From the NCBI RefSeq assembly GCF_028330965.1, contig NZ_JAQMUB010000025.1:57227-121226 (forward strand): a stretch of DNA of 64,000 nt, given 5' to 3'. Below, one piece after another: positions 27,058-36,293 of the stretch. Source of the stretch: Oscillatoria sp. CS-180 (GTDB lineage: Bacteria > Cyanobacteriota > Cyanobacteriia > Phormidesmidales > Phormidesmidaceae). Under the pieces are notes generated by a model. It saw only the letters and a program-made list of their open reading frames with translations. It was not told where the DNA came from and did not search any database. Made by a program: the position numbers and the translations under genes. The stretch's first letter is position 1. Each line of letters opens with the position of its first letter.

Positions 27058-28758
27058 TTAGGTGGCGATGGGCAGCGATAGATAGGTCTTGAGGCAATCA
27101 TTGGCTTGAAAACTCAGGGTTGTAATGGCGGAGGTTATTGTCCGAGTTTTTAGGGCTGTTTCACCTGTACCGGGATTGACTGCGTATGCCGGATAGCTGG
27201 CAGCACTGATGCTTAGCCGCAGGCCGCGACCGAGTGGAATGGTGTAGCACGTTGGGTGCAGCTTTAAGCGGCAGATAGCCCACTGCTCTGCAGGCAGATC
27301 GAAACGAGCGTATCCCTGAGTCAGCGGATGGACTGCTCCCTCTGAAGTGATTTCTGACAGCGTGATGCTGAGGTCAAAACTGGGGCGATCGCTCCAGCAA
27401 TACAGGTTCACCTCAACTTGTCCCGTGATCGACACAACCTCAGTCAAAGGAGCCGATGTGTAGGTCAAAACGTCGCTGCGACAATCAACGGCAGCTCGAT
27501 TAAAGGGGCCTGCTGGGATTGCTGCATGTCCCCCTATTGAAGGAACAGGTCGCCACGGATCGTGCACCAGAGTATCAACCGTGTCGCCTGACGGAGTGCT
27601 GGGTTTATCGAGGGATTGGTCAGCACTAGCAAGCACTAATTGGCCGTCTTCCTGGTGCATGGAAGCTAAACCCGTGCTGTTCAAATACCATCGCTGTTCG
27701 ATGGTTGACGGCCAGTGGGAAGATTGCTGCCAGCGTTTGACTCCCATATCAAACAGATTCACCGTCGATAGGTCGGGTATCTCTTCGGGATTCTTCTTGA
27801 GCCAATGACTGAACCACTGAACCTGTAACCGATCAACAGGGCTATTAGCAGCCGGTCCGAAATCGCGATTGCCAACAATGCGCCCCCATGGAATATGTCC
27901 CCAAGGGCCGATCCAGAGAGGGTGTGGGTATCGACTACGATTGACCATCTCGTGATAAAGCCGCAGGTCCCCCCTGAGATAAGGATCGAACCACCCGCCA
28001 ATATGCAGCATCGGTAGGTCAACGGCTTCCAGACAAGGCGTGATGCGTTGCCAATAGTCGTCTGGATAGGAATGACTGAGCCAATCGTGAAAAAAGGACT
28101 CTGGAGCGTACTGTTTCAACACGTCGGGACAGGCCGCTACCTCATCATTGAGCGGAAGCTGGCGTGAAGCCTGATAGAGCTTCTGAAAAGCCGTGCGATC
28201 GCCCTGCAAACGGGCCGTTTCAGCAGCTAGTTGAATGGCCCATCCCAGACCGGCCTGTAGCAGCAGCGCTCCGTTTTCATAGGCCCAGTCTTCGTAAGGA
28301 TGATAGCCCACCATGGCAGGGGCGATTGCGGTGAGTGCCGGGGGGCGCGTTTCTGCTGCGTATAGCTGAGTCATACCCTGGTATGAAAATCCATACATGC
28401 CCACACGGCCATTGCTCTGCGGCAGTTTGGCTGCCCATGCGACCGTATCAAAGCCGTCCTGAACCTCGTGTGCAAAGAGTCGGAACGATCCTTCTGAGGT
28501 GCCACGGCCCCGCACATCTTGAATAACCACGATAAAACCGTGAGCGGCATACCAGGTTGGATGGGCATAGACAACGGTAGAGGCGATCGTGCGACCGTAA
28601 GGCTGTCGCATGAGCAGCACCGGAAAAGGGCCCTCGGCATCAGGCCGATAAACATCGGCGTCTAAGCGAATGCGATCGCGCGTCAGCATGGACACGCTTT
28701 CCTTTGGACAAACAGAATACCGTTGAGCCACAGCTATTCTCCGGTAATGACCCTTCAC
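27058..28758 (-). CDS. CocE/NonD family alpha/beta hydrolase (X-Pro dipeptidyl-peptidase S15 type)
   Basis: The 566-aa product starts at GTG 28758 (an internal start is possible; conservation begins near ESVSMLTRDRIRLDADVYRP). The N-terminal alpha/beta hydrolase domain has the nucleophile elbow GFSYQG (about 118-123), an acid in GGWFDPYLRG and a His in GPWGHIPWG. A jelly-roll C-terminal domain (about 360-560) includes LGRGLRLSISAASYPAYAVN. Members hydrolyse esters or amides such as cocaine, glutaryl-7-ACA or X-Pro peptides. The natural substrate here is unknown. No signal peptide, so probably cytoplasmic. Confidence 0.92.
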   Translation of the reverse strand: MKGHYRRIAVAQRYSVCPKESVSMLTRDRIRLDADVYRPDAEGPFPVLLMRQPYGRTIASTVVYAHPTWYAAHGFIVVIQDVRGRGTSEGSFRLFAHEVQDGFDTVAWAAKLPQSNGRVGMYGFSYQGMTQLYAAETRPPALTAIAPAMVGYHPYEDWAYENGALLLQAGLGWAIQLAAETARLQGDRTAFQKLYQASRQLPLNDEVAACPDVLKQYAPESFFHDWLSHSYPDDYWQRITPCLEAVDLPMLHIGGWFDPYLRGDLRLYHEMVNRSRYPHPLWIGPWGHIPWGRIVGNRDFGPAANSPVDRLQVQWFSHWLKKNPEEIPDLSTVNLFDMGVKRWQQSSHWPSTIEQRWYLNSTGLASMHQEDGQLVLASADQSLDKPSTPSGDTVDTLVHDPWRPVPSIGGHAAIPAGPFNRAAVDCRSDVLTYTSAPLTEVVSITGQVEVNLYCWSDRPSFDLSITLSEITSEGAVHPLTQGYARFDLPAEQWAICRLKLHPTCYTIPLGRGLRLSISAASYPAYAVNPGTGETALKTRTITSAITTLSFQANDCLKTYLSLPIAT

Positions 28759-28780
28759 TCTTACGCGTGTAGGCAGGCAT

Positions 28781-28840
28781 AAGACTGACGCATAGCCCCC
28801 TTACCTCCCCAAATTCTGAAAAACGTTGAATCCGACTTGC
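28781..28840 (+). repeat. Dispersed intergenic repeat, copy 3
   Basis: AAGACTGACGCATAGCCCCC followed by CTCCCCAAATT and ACGTTGA aligns along about 60 bp with the reverse complement of 20865-20921 (AAGACTTACGCATAGCTCCC, then CCCCAAATTTGGG and ACGTTGA). It lies upstream of the CocE-type gene. The AAATTTGG palindrome is degraded here. Confidence 0.65.
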
Positions 28841-29297
28841 CCTGTTTGATTCAGGGGCTAAAGACGGTTCAACTGCGCCAGTTTTAATGTATTAGAGCGT
28901 TCGGGGTTGCAGGAAGAGACGAAAAGCGACGATAAACCAATGAAAGCTAGTGACTGATGCGCAATAGTCGTAAATTTACGGTGCTTCCTATCTTATTTTG
29001 TAGCTTCGATAAGCTGATGAGTTCCCGCTTGCTGAGGAAATTTTTCCTTTATTTGCTGCAACGTTCCGCTTCGTTTATGGGAAATCTGGATAGAACCTGC
29101 GCAGTAACTTATAAAGTAATTACAAAGCGTATGTATTTTTATAGAAGGCATTGAGAACTTTTTTAGGTATTGTTACGGCTTTAAGCACTGCTGGCAGAAC
29201 AGCTATCAAACGGCTTTGACAGCCTTGATGGAATACCGTCAATCGTTTGATGGTGATGACGTCAGACGAAATATGTCTTGGACAGGACTTTTACTAG
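28841..29297. other. Intergenic stretch upstream of the SpoIIE-phosphatase gene
   Basis: These 457 bases separate divergent genes. An open frame of 65 codons (28957-29154) lacks family resemblance and a good ribosome site, so I do not call it. The part around 29100-29170 is AT-rich and may carry the promoter of the 29298 gene. Nothing else recognised. Confidence 0.4.
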
Positions 29298-30428
29298 ATG
29301 ATGCATATTCTAGTTATCAACCCAGAGTATGAAACACTTCGACCGATTCATCGTTGGTTCAACGCTGAAGGGTACAAAGTGAAGCTGTGGAGTGATGACC
29401 CGAAAAAGATTGATCTCACCGAACTCGATGCACCTACGCTGATTATTGGCGATTGGCAGCACAAAGGTCTTTCCAAATGCCTCCCTGTTTGGAACAGTCT
29501 CAAGGCAAATCCTAAAGTTCCTCCTGTTTTTTGTCTGATGCTGATCTCTCAGGCAGGACTGGAGGCCCGTTCAGATGCAGTAACCCAAGGGGTGGATGAT
29601 TGGCTGCTGTATCCTGTCGATCCGGTTGAGCTAAAAGCTAGGGTGTTAGCCAGTAAGCACATCCTGAAGCTGAAGTTGGAGTTGCAAATGCAAACCCAAT
29701 TGCTGGAAACTGAGCTGTCTGAAGCAGAAGCTTATGTGCGATCGCTGCTCCCAACTAACCTGACTGAGAAGGTGCCCATCAACGCTCGGTTTATTCCATC
29801 TCGAATGTTGGGGGGAGATTGTTATGACTTCTACTGGTTAGATCCTGACTATCTCGTGATGTATGTGCTGGATGTTTCAGGACACGGACTGGGCTCGGCG
29901 CTGCTATCAACCTCTGTGCTAAATATGCTGCGATCGCAGTCTCTTCCTGACGTCAACTTTTATCGTCCCGAGAAGGTGCTGCGGGCACTCAACGACACCT
30001 TCCAGATGAACGATCAAAATGAGAAGTACTTTACGATATGGTACGGGGTCTATAACCGAGCTAACCGCCAATTAATGTACGCTAGTGCGGGTCATCCGCC
30101 TGCCGTTTTGTTGTCCAAGCAAGGCGAAAAGCGGTCTCTGCAATGCTTAAAGACTGCGGGTTTACCCATTGGTATGCTGCCAGATATTCAGTACCGGTGG
30201 AAGCGCTTTCATATTCCTCCTGACAGCCGCCTCTATCTGTTCAGTGATGGTGTCTATGAAATTAAGCAGAAGGACAACACCATGATGAGCCTGGATGACT
30301 TTCTCAAAATCCTGTCTGTCCATGCCCCAGAGCGCACCATTGACGACATTCTCAGCAAAGTGGAAGCGCGCACCCAGTCGCAGACCTTTTCAGATGACTT
30401 GTCGCTGCTAGAAGTCTGCCTGGATTAA
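29298..30428 (+). CDS. SpoIIE/RsbU-type PP2C serine phosphatase with degenerate receiver domain
   Basis: The 376-aa product has an N-terminal receiver-like domain (about 1-120), a short coiled coil (about 125-150) and a PP2C SpoIIE domain (about 160-375). Metal-binding motifs are GGDCYDF, DVSGHGLGSAL, FSDGVYE and the final FSDDLSLL. The receiver keeps an Asp in IIGDWQH but has NPE where the acidic pair is expected and LLYPVDP where the TKP lysine is expected, so it is probably not phosphorylated normally. SpoIIE-type enzymes dephosphorylate anti-sigma-factor antagonists. No partner gene is adjacent. A terminator follows at 30448. Confidence 0.92.
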   Translation: MMHILVINPEYETLRPIHRWFNAEGYKVKLWSDDPKKIDLTELDAPTLIIGDWQHKGLSKCLPVWNSLKANPKVPPVFCLMLISQAGLEARSDAVTQGVDDWLLYPVDPVELKARVLASKHILKLKLELQMQTQLLETELSEAEAYVRSLLPTNLTEKVPINARFIPSRMLGGDCYDFYWLDPDYLVMYVLDVSGHGLGSALLSTSVLNMLRSQSLPDVNFYRPEKVLRALNDTFQMNDQNEKYFTIWYGVYNRANRQLMYASAGHPPAVLLSKQGEKRSLQCLKTAGLPIGMLPDIQYRWKRFHIPPDSRLYLFSDGVYEIKQKDNTMMSLDDFLKILSVHAPERTIDDILSKVEARTQSQTFSDDLSLLEVCLD

Positions 30429-30447
30429 AGGTGTTTTCTACAACAAA

Positions 30448-30470
30448 AAAGCCCGCTTCAGGCGGGCTTT
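30448..30470 (+). terminator. Rho-independent terminator
   Basis: AAAGCCCGC and GCGGGCTTT form a perfect 9-bp stem around loop TTCAG, 19 bp after the phosphatase stop. The upstream A-run and downstream TTT make it usable mainly on the plus strand. Confidence 0.85.
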
Positions 30471-30719
30471 GGACAGCGTTGGGGAGAGAGCAACTTGAGA
30501 AAGATGCAAAGTCAAAAATACTTAGGACGTACTCTTGAGTATTTTTGCTTAGCAGATCAGCATATTGGTTAGGCCTTGATAGGCAGAACGCAAATCACTG
30601 AGCAGCGTACTGGCTCAGATCGAAAAAGTTGGATAGTAAAAAGCTTTAACATCAAGAATTGCTGGAAGCGTGACTGTTAACAAAGAGTGCTTCAAAACAA
30701 AACGATTCTTGGTCAACCC

Positions 30720-30887
30720 TTACAGAAGCCGATCAATAATGACTGCCATCGCAGCTGAAAAAAGAGTGATTGCGATCGCAAGCCACGGACTTTGTCCCTG
30801 ACCAATGGCAAATGAGGTAATGACTCCAGCACCGAGTCCTGCAACTACTAGGGATCCAACCCAATCCTTTTCTTGTTTCTGATACAT
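30720..30887 (-). CDS. Small two-helix membrane protein, unknown function
   Basis: The 55-aa product starts at ATG 30887 (MYQKQEKDWVGS). A TTG 15 bp upstream would add five residues. Two hydrophobic helices (about 12-28, VVAGLGAGVITSFAIG, and 34-52, WLAIAITLFSAAMAVIID) follow a charged start. Small proteins of this layout are common in cyanobacterial genomes. The gene is convergent with the phosphatase gene. Function unknown. Confidence 0.6.
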   Translation of the reverse strand: MYQKQEKDWVGSLVVAGLGAGVITSFAIGQGQSPWLAIAITLFSAAMAVIIDRLL

Positions 30888-31229
30888 GGATGATAAAGCC
30901 AACAGTTATCTAAACAAATTTCAAAGTATCACCCATTCCTGATCGATTCTTGTTCCACATGAGTAGATGCAACCAACGTTAAACTTGAGACAAACTTCTT
31001 AATGAAATCGAGTTGATTCGATAAACTAGCTCAACATATTAGGCAGAAAACGCTAGAAAACGAGTAACAACTCCCCCGTTCACACCCCTCATCCTTGTCG
31101 CCGCGATCCTTTCTCTCCCAACGCTCAAAAGTTCATCAATTCGGTAAAATCGGCAGACAAAATAATGAGTTGGGAAGGTTACACTGACGGTTGTGTCTAT
31201 GCATTATGAGGTAGGCACCTGCATGCAGA
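30888..31229. other. Intergenic stretch between divergent genes
   Basis: This 342-bp gap must hold promoters for the small membrane protein (minus) and the GNAT (plus). No RNA gene, repeat or recognised site was seen. Confidence 0.4.
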
Positions 31230-31904
31230 ATGCTCATTCCACTCGTCACAAACACGATGGTTCCTCTAATAATTCGGTCTTTAGTGTCTTTACCTGTTGA
31301 CGTTGACTCCGTTTCATTCTGCGTCCGGCCTGCGGCAGTTAATGATTTGCAGCAAGTTGCCGATGTTTTAGTCAGTAGTTTTTATCCCCCTTTGGGATGG
31401 CAGCGCTGGTTCCATCCTCTCTTTCGCTTCAGCATTTACGAAGATTTAAAGCAGCGATTGCAGGGTGGACATCAGCATTATCGCTGTTTGACGGCGATCG
31501 CCCCTGATCGAAAGAGTCGCCGCAATGTGGTAATCGGCACGGTCGAACTCTCCTACCGTCGGCAAGGTTTATGGACCTTCAATCGTCCTCAGCAAATGTA
31601 TATCTCCAACCTGGCCGTGCGTGAAAACTGTCGTCGGCAGGGGATTGCTCGCAGACTTCTACAGAATGCTGAACAGCTCTCCCTAGAATGGGGCTTTCGA
31701 GAGTTGTATCTGCACGTGATGGCAGATAACACCCGGGCTCGGCGCCTGTATCAAAATATGGGATATCAGCTTCAGCAAGTTGAGCCGACGCTGTTTTCTC
31801 TACTTAGCCTGCAACCCTCACGTCTACTGTTGAAGAAAGTTCTATCGCCTCAAACAGTTGCCTACCCTAGTAGTTCATCTGCGGTTCGAAGAATACCTTA
31901 CTGA
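31230..31904 (+). CDS. GNAT family N-acetyltransferase
   Basis: The 224-aa product starts at ATG 31230; ATG 31257 is a possible alternative because the first 25 residues are outside the conserved domain. The GNAT fold covers about 28-205. The acetyl-CoA pyrophosphate loop is in NLAVRENCRRQGIARRLLQ (motif Q/RxxGxA). The C-terminal part has the usual LYLHVMADNTRARRLYQNMG strand-helix. It acetylates an amine of an unknown substrate; the closest broad class is the RimI/ycf52-like enzymes. Its stop codon lies inside a 16-bp tandem duplication (31900-31931). Confidence 0.88.
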   Translation: MLIPLVTNTMVPLIIRSLVSLPVDVDSVSFCVRPAAVNDLQQVADVLVSSFYPPLGWQRWFHPLFRFSIYEDLKQRLQGGHQHYRCLTAIAPDRKSRRNVVIGTVELSYRRQGLWTFNRPQQMYISNLAVRENCRRQGIARRLLQNAEQLSLEWGFRELYLHVMADNTRARRLYQNMGYQLQQVEPTLFSLLSLQPSRLLLKKVLSPQTVAYPSSSSAVRRIPY

Positions 31905-31931
31905 TGTCTTAGGAGACTGATGTCTTAGGAG
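31900..31931. repeat. 16-bp perfect tandem duplication across the GNAT stop codon
   Basis: ACTGATGTCTTAGGAG occurs twice head to tail. The first unit contains the TGA stop of the GNAT gene. It looks like a recent slippage duplication. Confidence 0.9.
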
Positions 31932-32207
31932 AGCTCTAAAAAAGAAATCACCTGAGAAAGCTAAGGCGATCGGTTGCAGTTGACGTTGGAAACCCGATGA
32001 AAGAGGCTTTAAGACTGTTGGGTTTCGTCCCTCGACACTAACCTGCGCGGGGATAGTCATTGTCAGAAAACGCCTAAGTAAAACAAATCAGAAGCTAGTT
32101 CTTGCCCTGGCAACGCTTTGTGTCCTAAGCCGGCATACTTCGATTGAGCGATCGCCTCGCAGATTCGTTACCGTCATGAAGTAAACCCGGTAACGCAAGG
32201 AAAGCTC
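31932..32207. other. Intergenic stretch upstream of aldo/keto reductase gene
   Basis: Together with the tandem duplication this is a 303-bp gap. No gene was recognised. AAGGAAAG just before 32208 is the ribosome site of the next gene. Confidence 0.4.
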
Positions 32208-33167
32208 ATGCAAACGCTGGAATTTAAGAACGGCGACCAAATGCCCATCTTGGGGTTGGGAACCTGGAAATCCAAACCTGGCGATGTTTACCATGCGGTT
32301 AAAGAAGCTATCCATTTGGGGTATCGCCACATTGACTGTGCACTGATTTACGGCAACGAGGCTGAGATTGGGAAAGCATTGTCCGAATCTTTTGAAGCAG
32401 GGGATGTGACGCGCGAGGAGATGTGGATTACGTCCAAGTTGTGGAATGATGCTCACGCGCCTGAAGATGTTCAGCCTGCCCTTGAAAAAACACTGTCAGA
32501 TTTGCAGTTAGATTACCTAGACCTTTATCTGATTCACTGGCCAGTTTGTATCAAGAAGGGAGAAGGGTTTCCCCTGTCAAAGGAGAAATTGATTTCTTTG
32601 GATGAACTGCCGATCACCACAACCTGGACCGCAATGGAATCCTTGGTTGAAAAAGGACTGACCCGCCATATTGGAGTGTCTAATTTTAGTGCTGCCAAAC
32701 TCAAATCTCTGTTAGGAAAAGCCAACATTGCACCGGCGATGAATCAAGTTGAACTCCATCCCTACTTTCAACAGCCAGAACTCCTAGAGTTTTGTAACGA
32801 CAATGGTGTCTTCCTGACCGCTTATTCCCCGTTAGGATCTGCCGATCGACCCGATTCTCTGAAGGCTGACGACGAGGCTGTGCTGTTGGACGACCCGAAA
32901 ATTGCTGACATTGCTAAGCGTTATTCTGCAACGCCTGCTCAAATTCTTATCAGTTGGGCCATTCATCGAGGCACCGCAGTGATTCCTAAGTCTGTGAATC
33001 CAGAGCGGATTAAGCAGAATCTAGCCGCTGCTGAAGTGTCGCTGACGGCAGACGATATGGAGGCGATCGCTCAACTCAATCGCCGACAGCGCTACGTCAG
33101 TGGCAGGACGTGGGTTGTTGACGGCGGTCCGTACACCTTGAGCAATCTTTGGGATGAAAGTGCTTAA
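32208..33167 (+). CDS. Aldo/keto reductase
   Basis: The 319-aa cytoplasmic NADPH-dependent oxidoreductase starts at ATG 32208 after AAGGAAAG. It has the (beta/alpha)8 AKR signatures: GLGTWKSKPG, the catalytic Asp and Tyr in HIDCALIYGNEAEIG, Lys in WITSKLWN, His in LYLIHWPV, GVSNFSAAKL, and the cofactor-binding IPKSVNPERIKQN. Length is typical. Such enzymes reduce aldehydes such as sugar aldehydes or methylglyoxal; the specific substrate is not evident. It stands alone. Confidence 0.95.
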   Translation: MQTLEFKNGDQMPILGLGTWKSKPGDVYHAVKEAIHLGYRHIDCALIYGNEAEIGKALSESFEAGDVTREEMWITSKLWNDAHAPEDVQPALEKTLSDLQLDYLDLYLIHWPVCIKKGEGFPLSKEKLISLDELPITTTWTAMESLVEKGLTRHIGVSNFSAAKLKSLLGKANIAPAMNQVELHPYFQQPELLEFCNDNGVFLTAYSPLGSADRPDSLKADDEAVLLDDPKIADIAKRYSATPAQILISWAIHRGTAVIPKSVNPERIKQNLAAAEVSLTADDMEAIAQLNRRQRYVSGRTWVVDGGPYTLSNLWDESA

Positions 33168-33799
33168 GTTGATGGTTTGACGGTCATGCTTGACGGATGA
33201 ATACGGCTTGAGGCGTCAAGGAAACCTGCAACAACGGGTATTTTCAGTAGAATTATCGACAAAGAAAGCGCAACTGGGTTTGAAATGTCGTTCGCTGTTG
33301 CAAATGTGCTGATAGCTACAGCTTTTTCCCATTCTGCGCTTTTTTCGCCCCCTCTTTGTAAGAGTGTAAAGACTAGTTGAAACGGTATCTAAAATAAAAG
33401 GAAATTGGTGAGCACAGGTTATTCTTTCTTTGTGAGCAGTTTCCTCTTGTCTTCAGGATAGACGGATCTGCTAGGGGCGTTTCGTTGATTTTTCTGAGTA
33501 AAGTACGCCAGCGGACAAAAGCGATTCAGGGTTTTCTCTTTTCAAGCATTTATCAAGCCCGCCAAGATAAGACTACGGGGAAGTTGTAGAAGACATCCGT
33601 AATTGCAAGTTTTATGGAAACTTATTGTGCCGTTGCGAACGTATAAGATTAAGTATTTTAGTTCTTGTTTTGAACCTGATTCTTGGTCAAAAATGTAAGG
33701 CTTAGTAATGTTAGAAACTATCTAATTTTTGACTTCAATATTGGAAATCATGGTCTCTACCAGGCAAGCTGATCAGATTTAATACGTAGTGTCAAAACC
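33168..33799. other. Long intergenic region upstream of the second chemosensory operon
   Basis: This 632-bp gap is the largest in the window and leads into a six-gene chemotaxis operon. No coding frame, tRNA or strong hairpin was recognised. AT-rich stretches at about 33360-33420 and 33620-33730 could hold promoter elements (for example TATAAG near 33643) and a long leader. A small RNA cannot be excluded by eye. Confidence 0.4.
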
Positions 33800-34975
33800 A
33801 TGGGATATGTGTACTCACAGGAAACCCAAAATTTTTTGTTCGGACCGGAAGCGCTTCCTCATAAAATCGTACAAGAAAGTGATTTTTCGCTGACGGGTTG
33901 TTGGCATCATCAACTGCAGGTGACGTCTCAAACTCAAGCTTCGGCATCTTGGTATTTGTATTTGTCTCACGGTAAAGCTGTTTTCTCAGGCAGCGATCTG
34001 CTCTCAATCGGCAATGTTATATCTACTGCGGAGCGTTATGTACCTCGGTTGAGAAACAGTGAGACAAAGCAGTTTATCAAAGGTCTTCAGCTGAAGTTAG
34101 TTCCTGATATTCAAGATGAGCCTTTAGAAACACTGCCCAACTTACTGAATAATTTGTTTCAGCTGAACATCGTCGGACCTCAAGAAATTCAACGCGCTCT
34201 CCGTTTAAAGATTCTTCAGGATTTTGATGAGTTTTTATTTGACTATGCTGGCCAAGCGAGCTTTCTACCTAACTCAAAACTAGCTGATCAGCTTCCAAAT
34301 ATTGGCTTTGACTTACAGGAATTGCTCGCCGAGGCTCAAAGACGTCGAATCATTTGGAACAACATCAAGACGCTGATTCCTTCAACCGATAGTCAGCTCG
34401 TCATCAAGAATGATGCTATACAATCGGCCAAGTTAGCCACGCAACATAAGCAAAAGCTGAACGAGTTAATCTCTTACGGAGGAACTTTAAGTAGTATCTC
34501 TACGGCTTTGGGTCAGGATACGTTGGAGATTGCCCGAGGGCTGGCACAGCTCGTGCATAAGGGCTTGCTTGCAGTGCAGTCGGCAGCAAAGCGAGACGGA
34601 GAGGTTTGGATTATTGATGATTCTCCGCAAATTTTGCATCAGTTTCAAAGGCTCGTTTCTAGTTGGGGATATCAAGTGCGATCGCATTCAGATGCTGCTT
34701 CAGCGGTAGAAGCGATGATGCATGCCAAACCTAAGGCGATTTTCCTCGACGTGAATATGCCAAAGCTGTCTGGTTTCGATTTACTGAAGCAGATTCGCCG
34801 CCAATCATCACTCGCGAATGTTCCTCTGATTATGCTAACGGGTGAAAAAACGCTTTCTAACAACTGGAAAGCTCGATGGAGTGGCTGCAAATTCTTATCA
34901 AAACCACTTTCAGCTGAGGAAATTCCCGATTTTACATACAATTTACGGATGTTGCTAGAAACTGAAATTGTTTGA
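33800..34975 (+). CDS. PatA/PixG-type response regulator
   Basis: The 391-aa product starts at ATG 33800. The N-terminal about 110 residues resemble the PATAN (DUF4388-like) domain (WYLYLSHGKAVFSGSD). A helical and winged-helix-like middle (about 110-265) is followed by a C-terminal receiver (about 272-388) with IDDS, the phospho-Asp in IFLDVNMP (about 317) and Lys in FLSKPLS. PatA-type regulators are output proteins of cyanobacterial chemotaxis systems and affect pilus-based motility or heterocyst patterning. The order of the following genes (CheY, CheW, MCP, MCP, CheA) is that of the Synechocystis pix (Tax1) locus, where this position is PixG. Confidence 0.92.
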   Translation: MGYVYSQETQNFLFGPEALPHKIVQESDFSLTGCWHHQLQVTSQTQASASWYLYLSHGKAVFSGSDLLSIGNVISTAERYVPRLRNSETKQFIKGLQLKLVPDIQDEPLETLPNLLNNLFQLNIVGPQEIQRALRLKILQDFDEFLFDYAGQASFLPNSKLADQLPNIGFDLQELLAEAQRRRIIWNNIKTLIPSTDSQLVIKNDAIQSAKLATQHKQKLNELISYGGTLSSISTALGQDTLEIARGLAQLVHKGLLAVQSAAKRDGEVWIIDDSPQILHQFQRLVSSWGYQVRSHSDAASAVEAMMHAKPKAIFLDVNMPKLSGFDLLKQIRRQSSLANVPLIMLTGEKTLSNNWKARWSGCKFLSKPLSAEEIPDFTYNLRMLLETEIV

Positions 34976-35236
34976 CTTTGAAACTCTTCATCTTCAAGCA
35001 ACAACATCTTTTGAAAAGGATGAATTGATAGGAGTCTCTATGAACAGGGCGCATTTAAATGTGTGATGTTTGAGTGAAATAAGACCGCGATCGCGCGGCT
35101 CTCAAGTATTTTTTGATCGAGGCAACTTAAAAAGAACTTTAAGACAATTGTTCCGGAATGTCTTAAGTAATTCAGAACAAGTAAATAGCGAATTTGAATA
35201 TTCCTCATCCCGCAACACAAAGGAGTACGTCTAAAT

Positions 35237-35593
35237 ATGCAGTTTCTAGTAGTTGATGATAACTCTGTTGATCGAAAATTTCTGTCATCTTTGCTTGAGG
35301 AAATGGGACATCATGTTGAGGCTTGCGAAAGTACTACAGGAGTTGCTAGTAAGCTCTCAAGCGGACAATATGACTGTCTATTTTTAGACATTGTTATGCC
35401 ACAACAAGATGGCTATAAATTTTTGCGCGAACTTCGAACTAAAGAAGAGACCGCTGCGCAGAACGTTGTTTTTTGTTCTAGTAAAAAGACTCCTGTGGAA
35501 ATTAAATATGGTCTGCGTCGCGCTGGAGCCAACGACTATATTACTAAGCCAGTGAGTCGCGAGAAATTAGCTGAGGTTTTGAGCAAACTGTAG
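35237..35593 (+). CDS. CheY-like single-domain response regulator (PixH position)
   Basis: The 118-aa receiver has an acidic pair in VVDDNSVDR, phospho-Asp in LFLDIVMPQQDG (about 51), Thr/Ser position in VFCSSKK and Lys in YITKPVS. AAAGGAGTACG gives a strong ribosome site before ATG 35237. It is likely phosphorylated by the CheA at 42096 and works with the PatA-type regulator. It is preceded by a 261-bp gap in which nothing was recognised. Confidence 0.95.
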   Translation: MQFLVVDDNSVDRKFLSSLLEEMGHHVEACESTTGVASKLSSGQYDCLFLDIVMPQQDGYKFLRELRTKEETAAQNVVFCSSKKTPVEIKYGLRRAGANDYITKPVSREKLAEVLSKL

Positions 35594-35681
35594 CTTTCTC
35601 TAGCCTCATAGACTATTAAGTGTGCTGAACAGGTCTTCTTTGTAAACTTCATAATGCCTCTGACGCCGTAAGGTTACTCCA

Positions 35682-36119
35682 ATGGATTTTAATAACGATT
35701 CTTTAGAGTTAACATCTTCAGAAACTCAATACATTCTTACTCAAGTGGGAATGCGTCGTGTGGCATTTCCTGCTGAGTCTGTTGCTGGTATTTTGCTGGC
35801 AGAAAGATCCCATATTTTATCTTTGCCTTTTTATCACGAGGCCATTTTAGGTGTTGTTCATCATCAAGGACAGCTGGTTGCTCTGATGATGCTACAGCAG
35901 TTGTTGGAGGACGGGCTAGGTACGTCTCGTGAGGTCTTTAATGCGGTGCAACTGACTGCAAGCGTAGGTGCACCGGGTTTGGGTTTGATTGTTGATCAGT
36001 TGCTTGGAAATTGTAGTGAAGAGCAGCTCTCAAACGATGGCACAATCACTCTTTTTAAATCAGACACTCTACCGCCAGAGCTATGGCAACCGAAGCGTTG
36101 GATTCCTCTAGCCTCCTAG
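35682..36119 (+). CDS. CheW-like adaptor (PixI position)
   Basis: The 145-aa product is a single CheW domain: beta strands around YILTQVGMRRVAFPAESVAG, PFYHEAILGVVHHQGQLVAL and GLIVDQLLGN. It links the two downstream MCPs to CheA. Sequence similarity among CheW proteins is low, so the call relies on this pattern plus its place between cheY-like and MCP genes. It lies 88 bp after the CheY gene. Confidence 0.9.
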   Translation: MDFNNDSLELTSSETQYILTQVGMRRVAFPAESVAGILLAERSHILSLPFYHEAILGVVHHQGQLVALMMLQQLLEDGLGTSREVFNAVQLTASVGAPGLGLIVDQLLGNCSEEQLSNDGTITLFKSDTLPPELWQPKRWIPLAS

Positions 36120-36293
36120 TACACAACGACAGAAATATGCTCACCATGCAAAATCTTGGGAAAGCTTATCCGCCTTAGGTTTGAATTCTAAATGTTGCAT
36201 TTTGAATTCCGCGTAGCGGTACTAGATGTCAATTTAGATGACTCTAATTTGTTAACTATCCAAAATCTACCGAAAAAACAATTTTAATAACCC

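Noticed and set aside
28957..29154. 65-codon plus-strand frame
   Set aside because: No ribosome site, no motif; sits in a promoter region.
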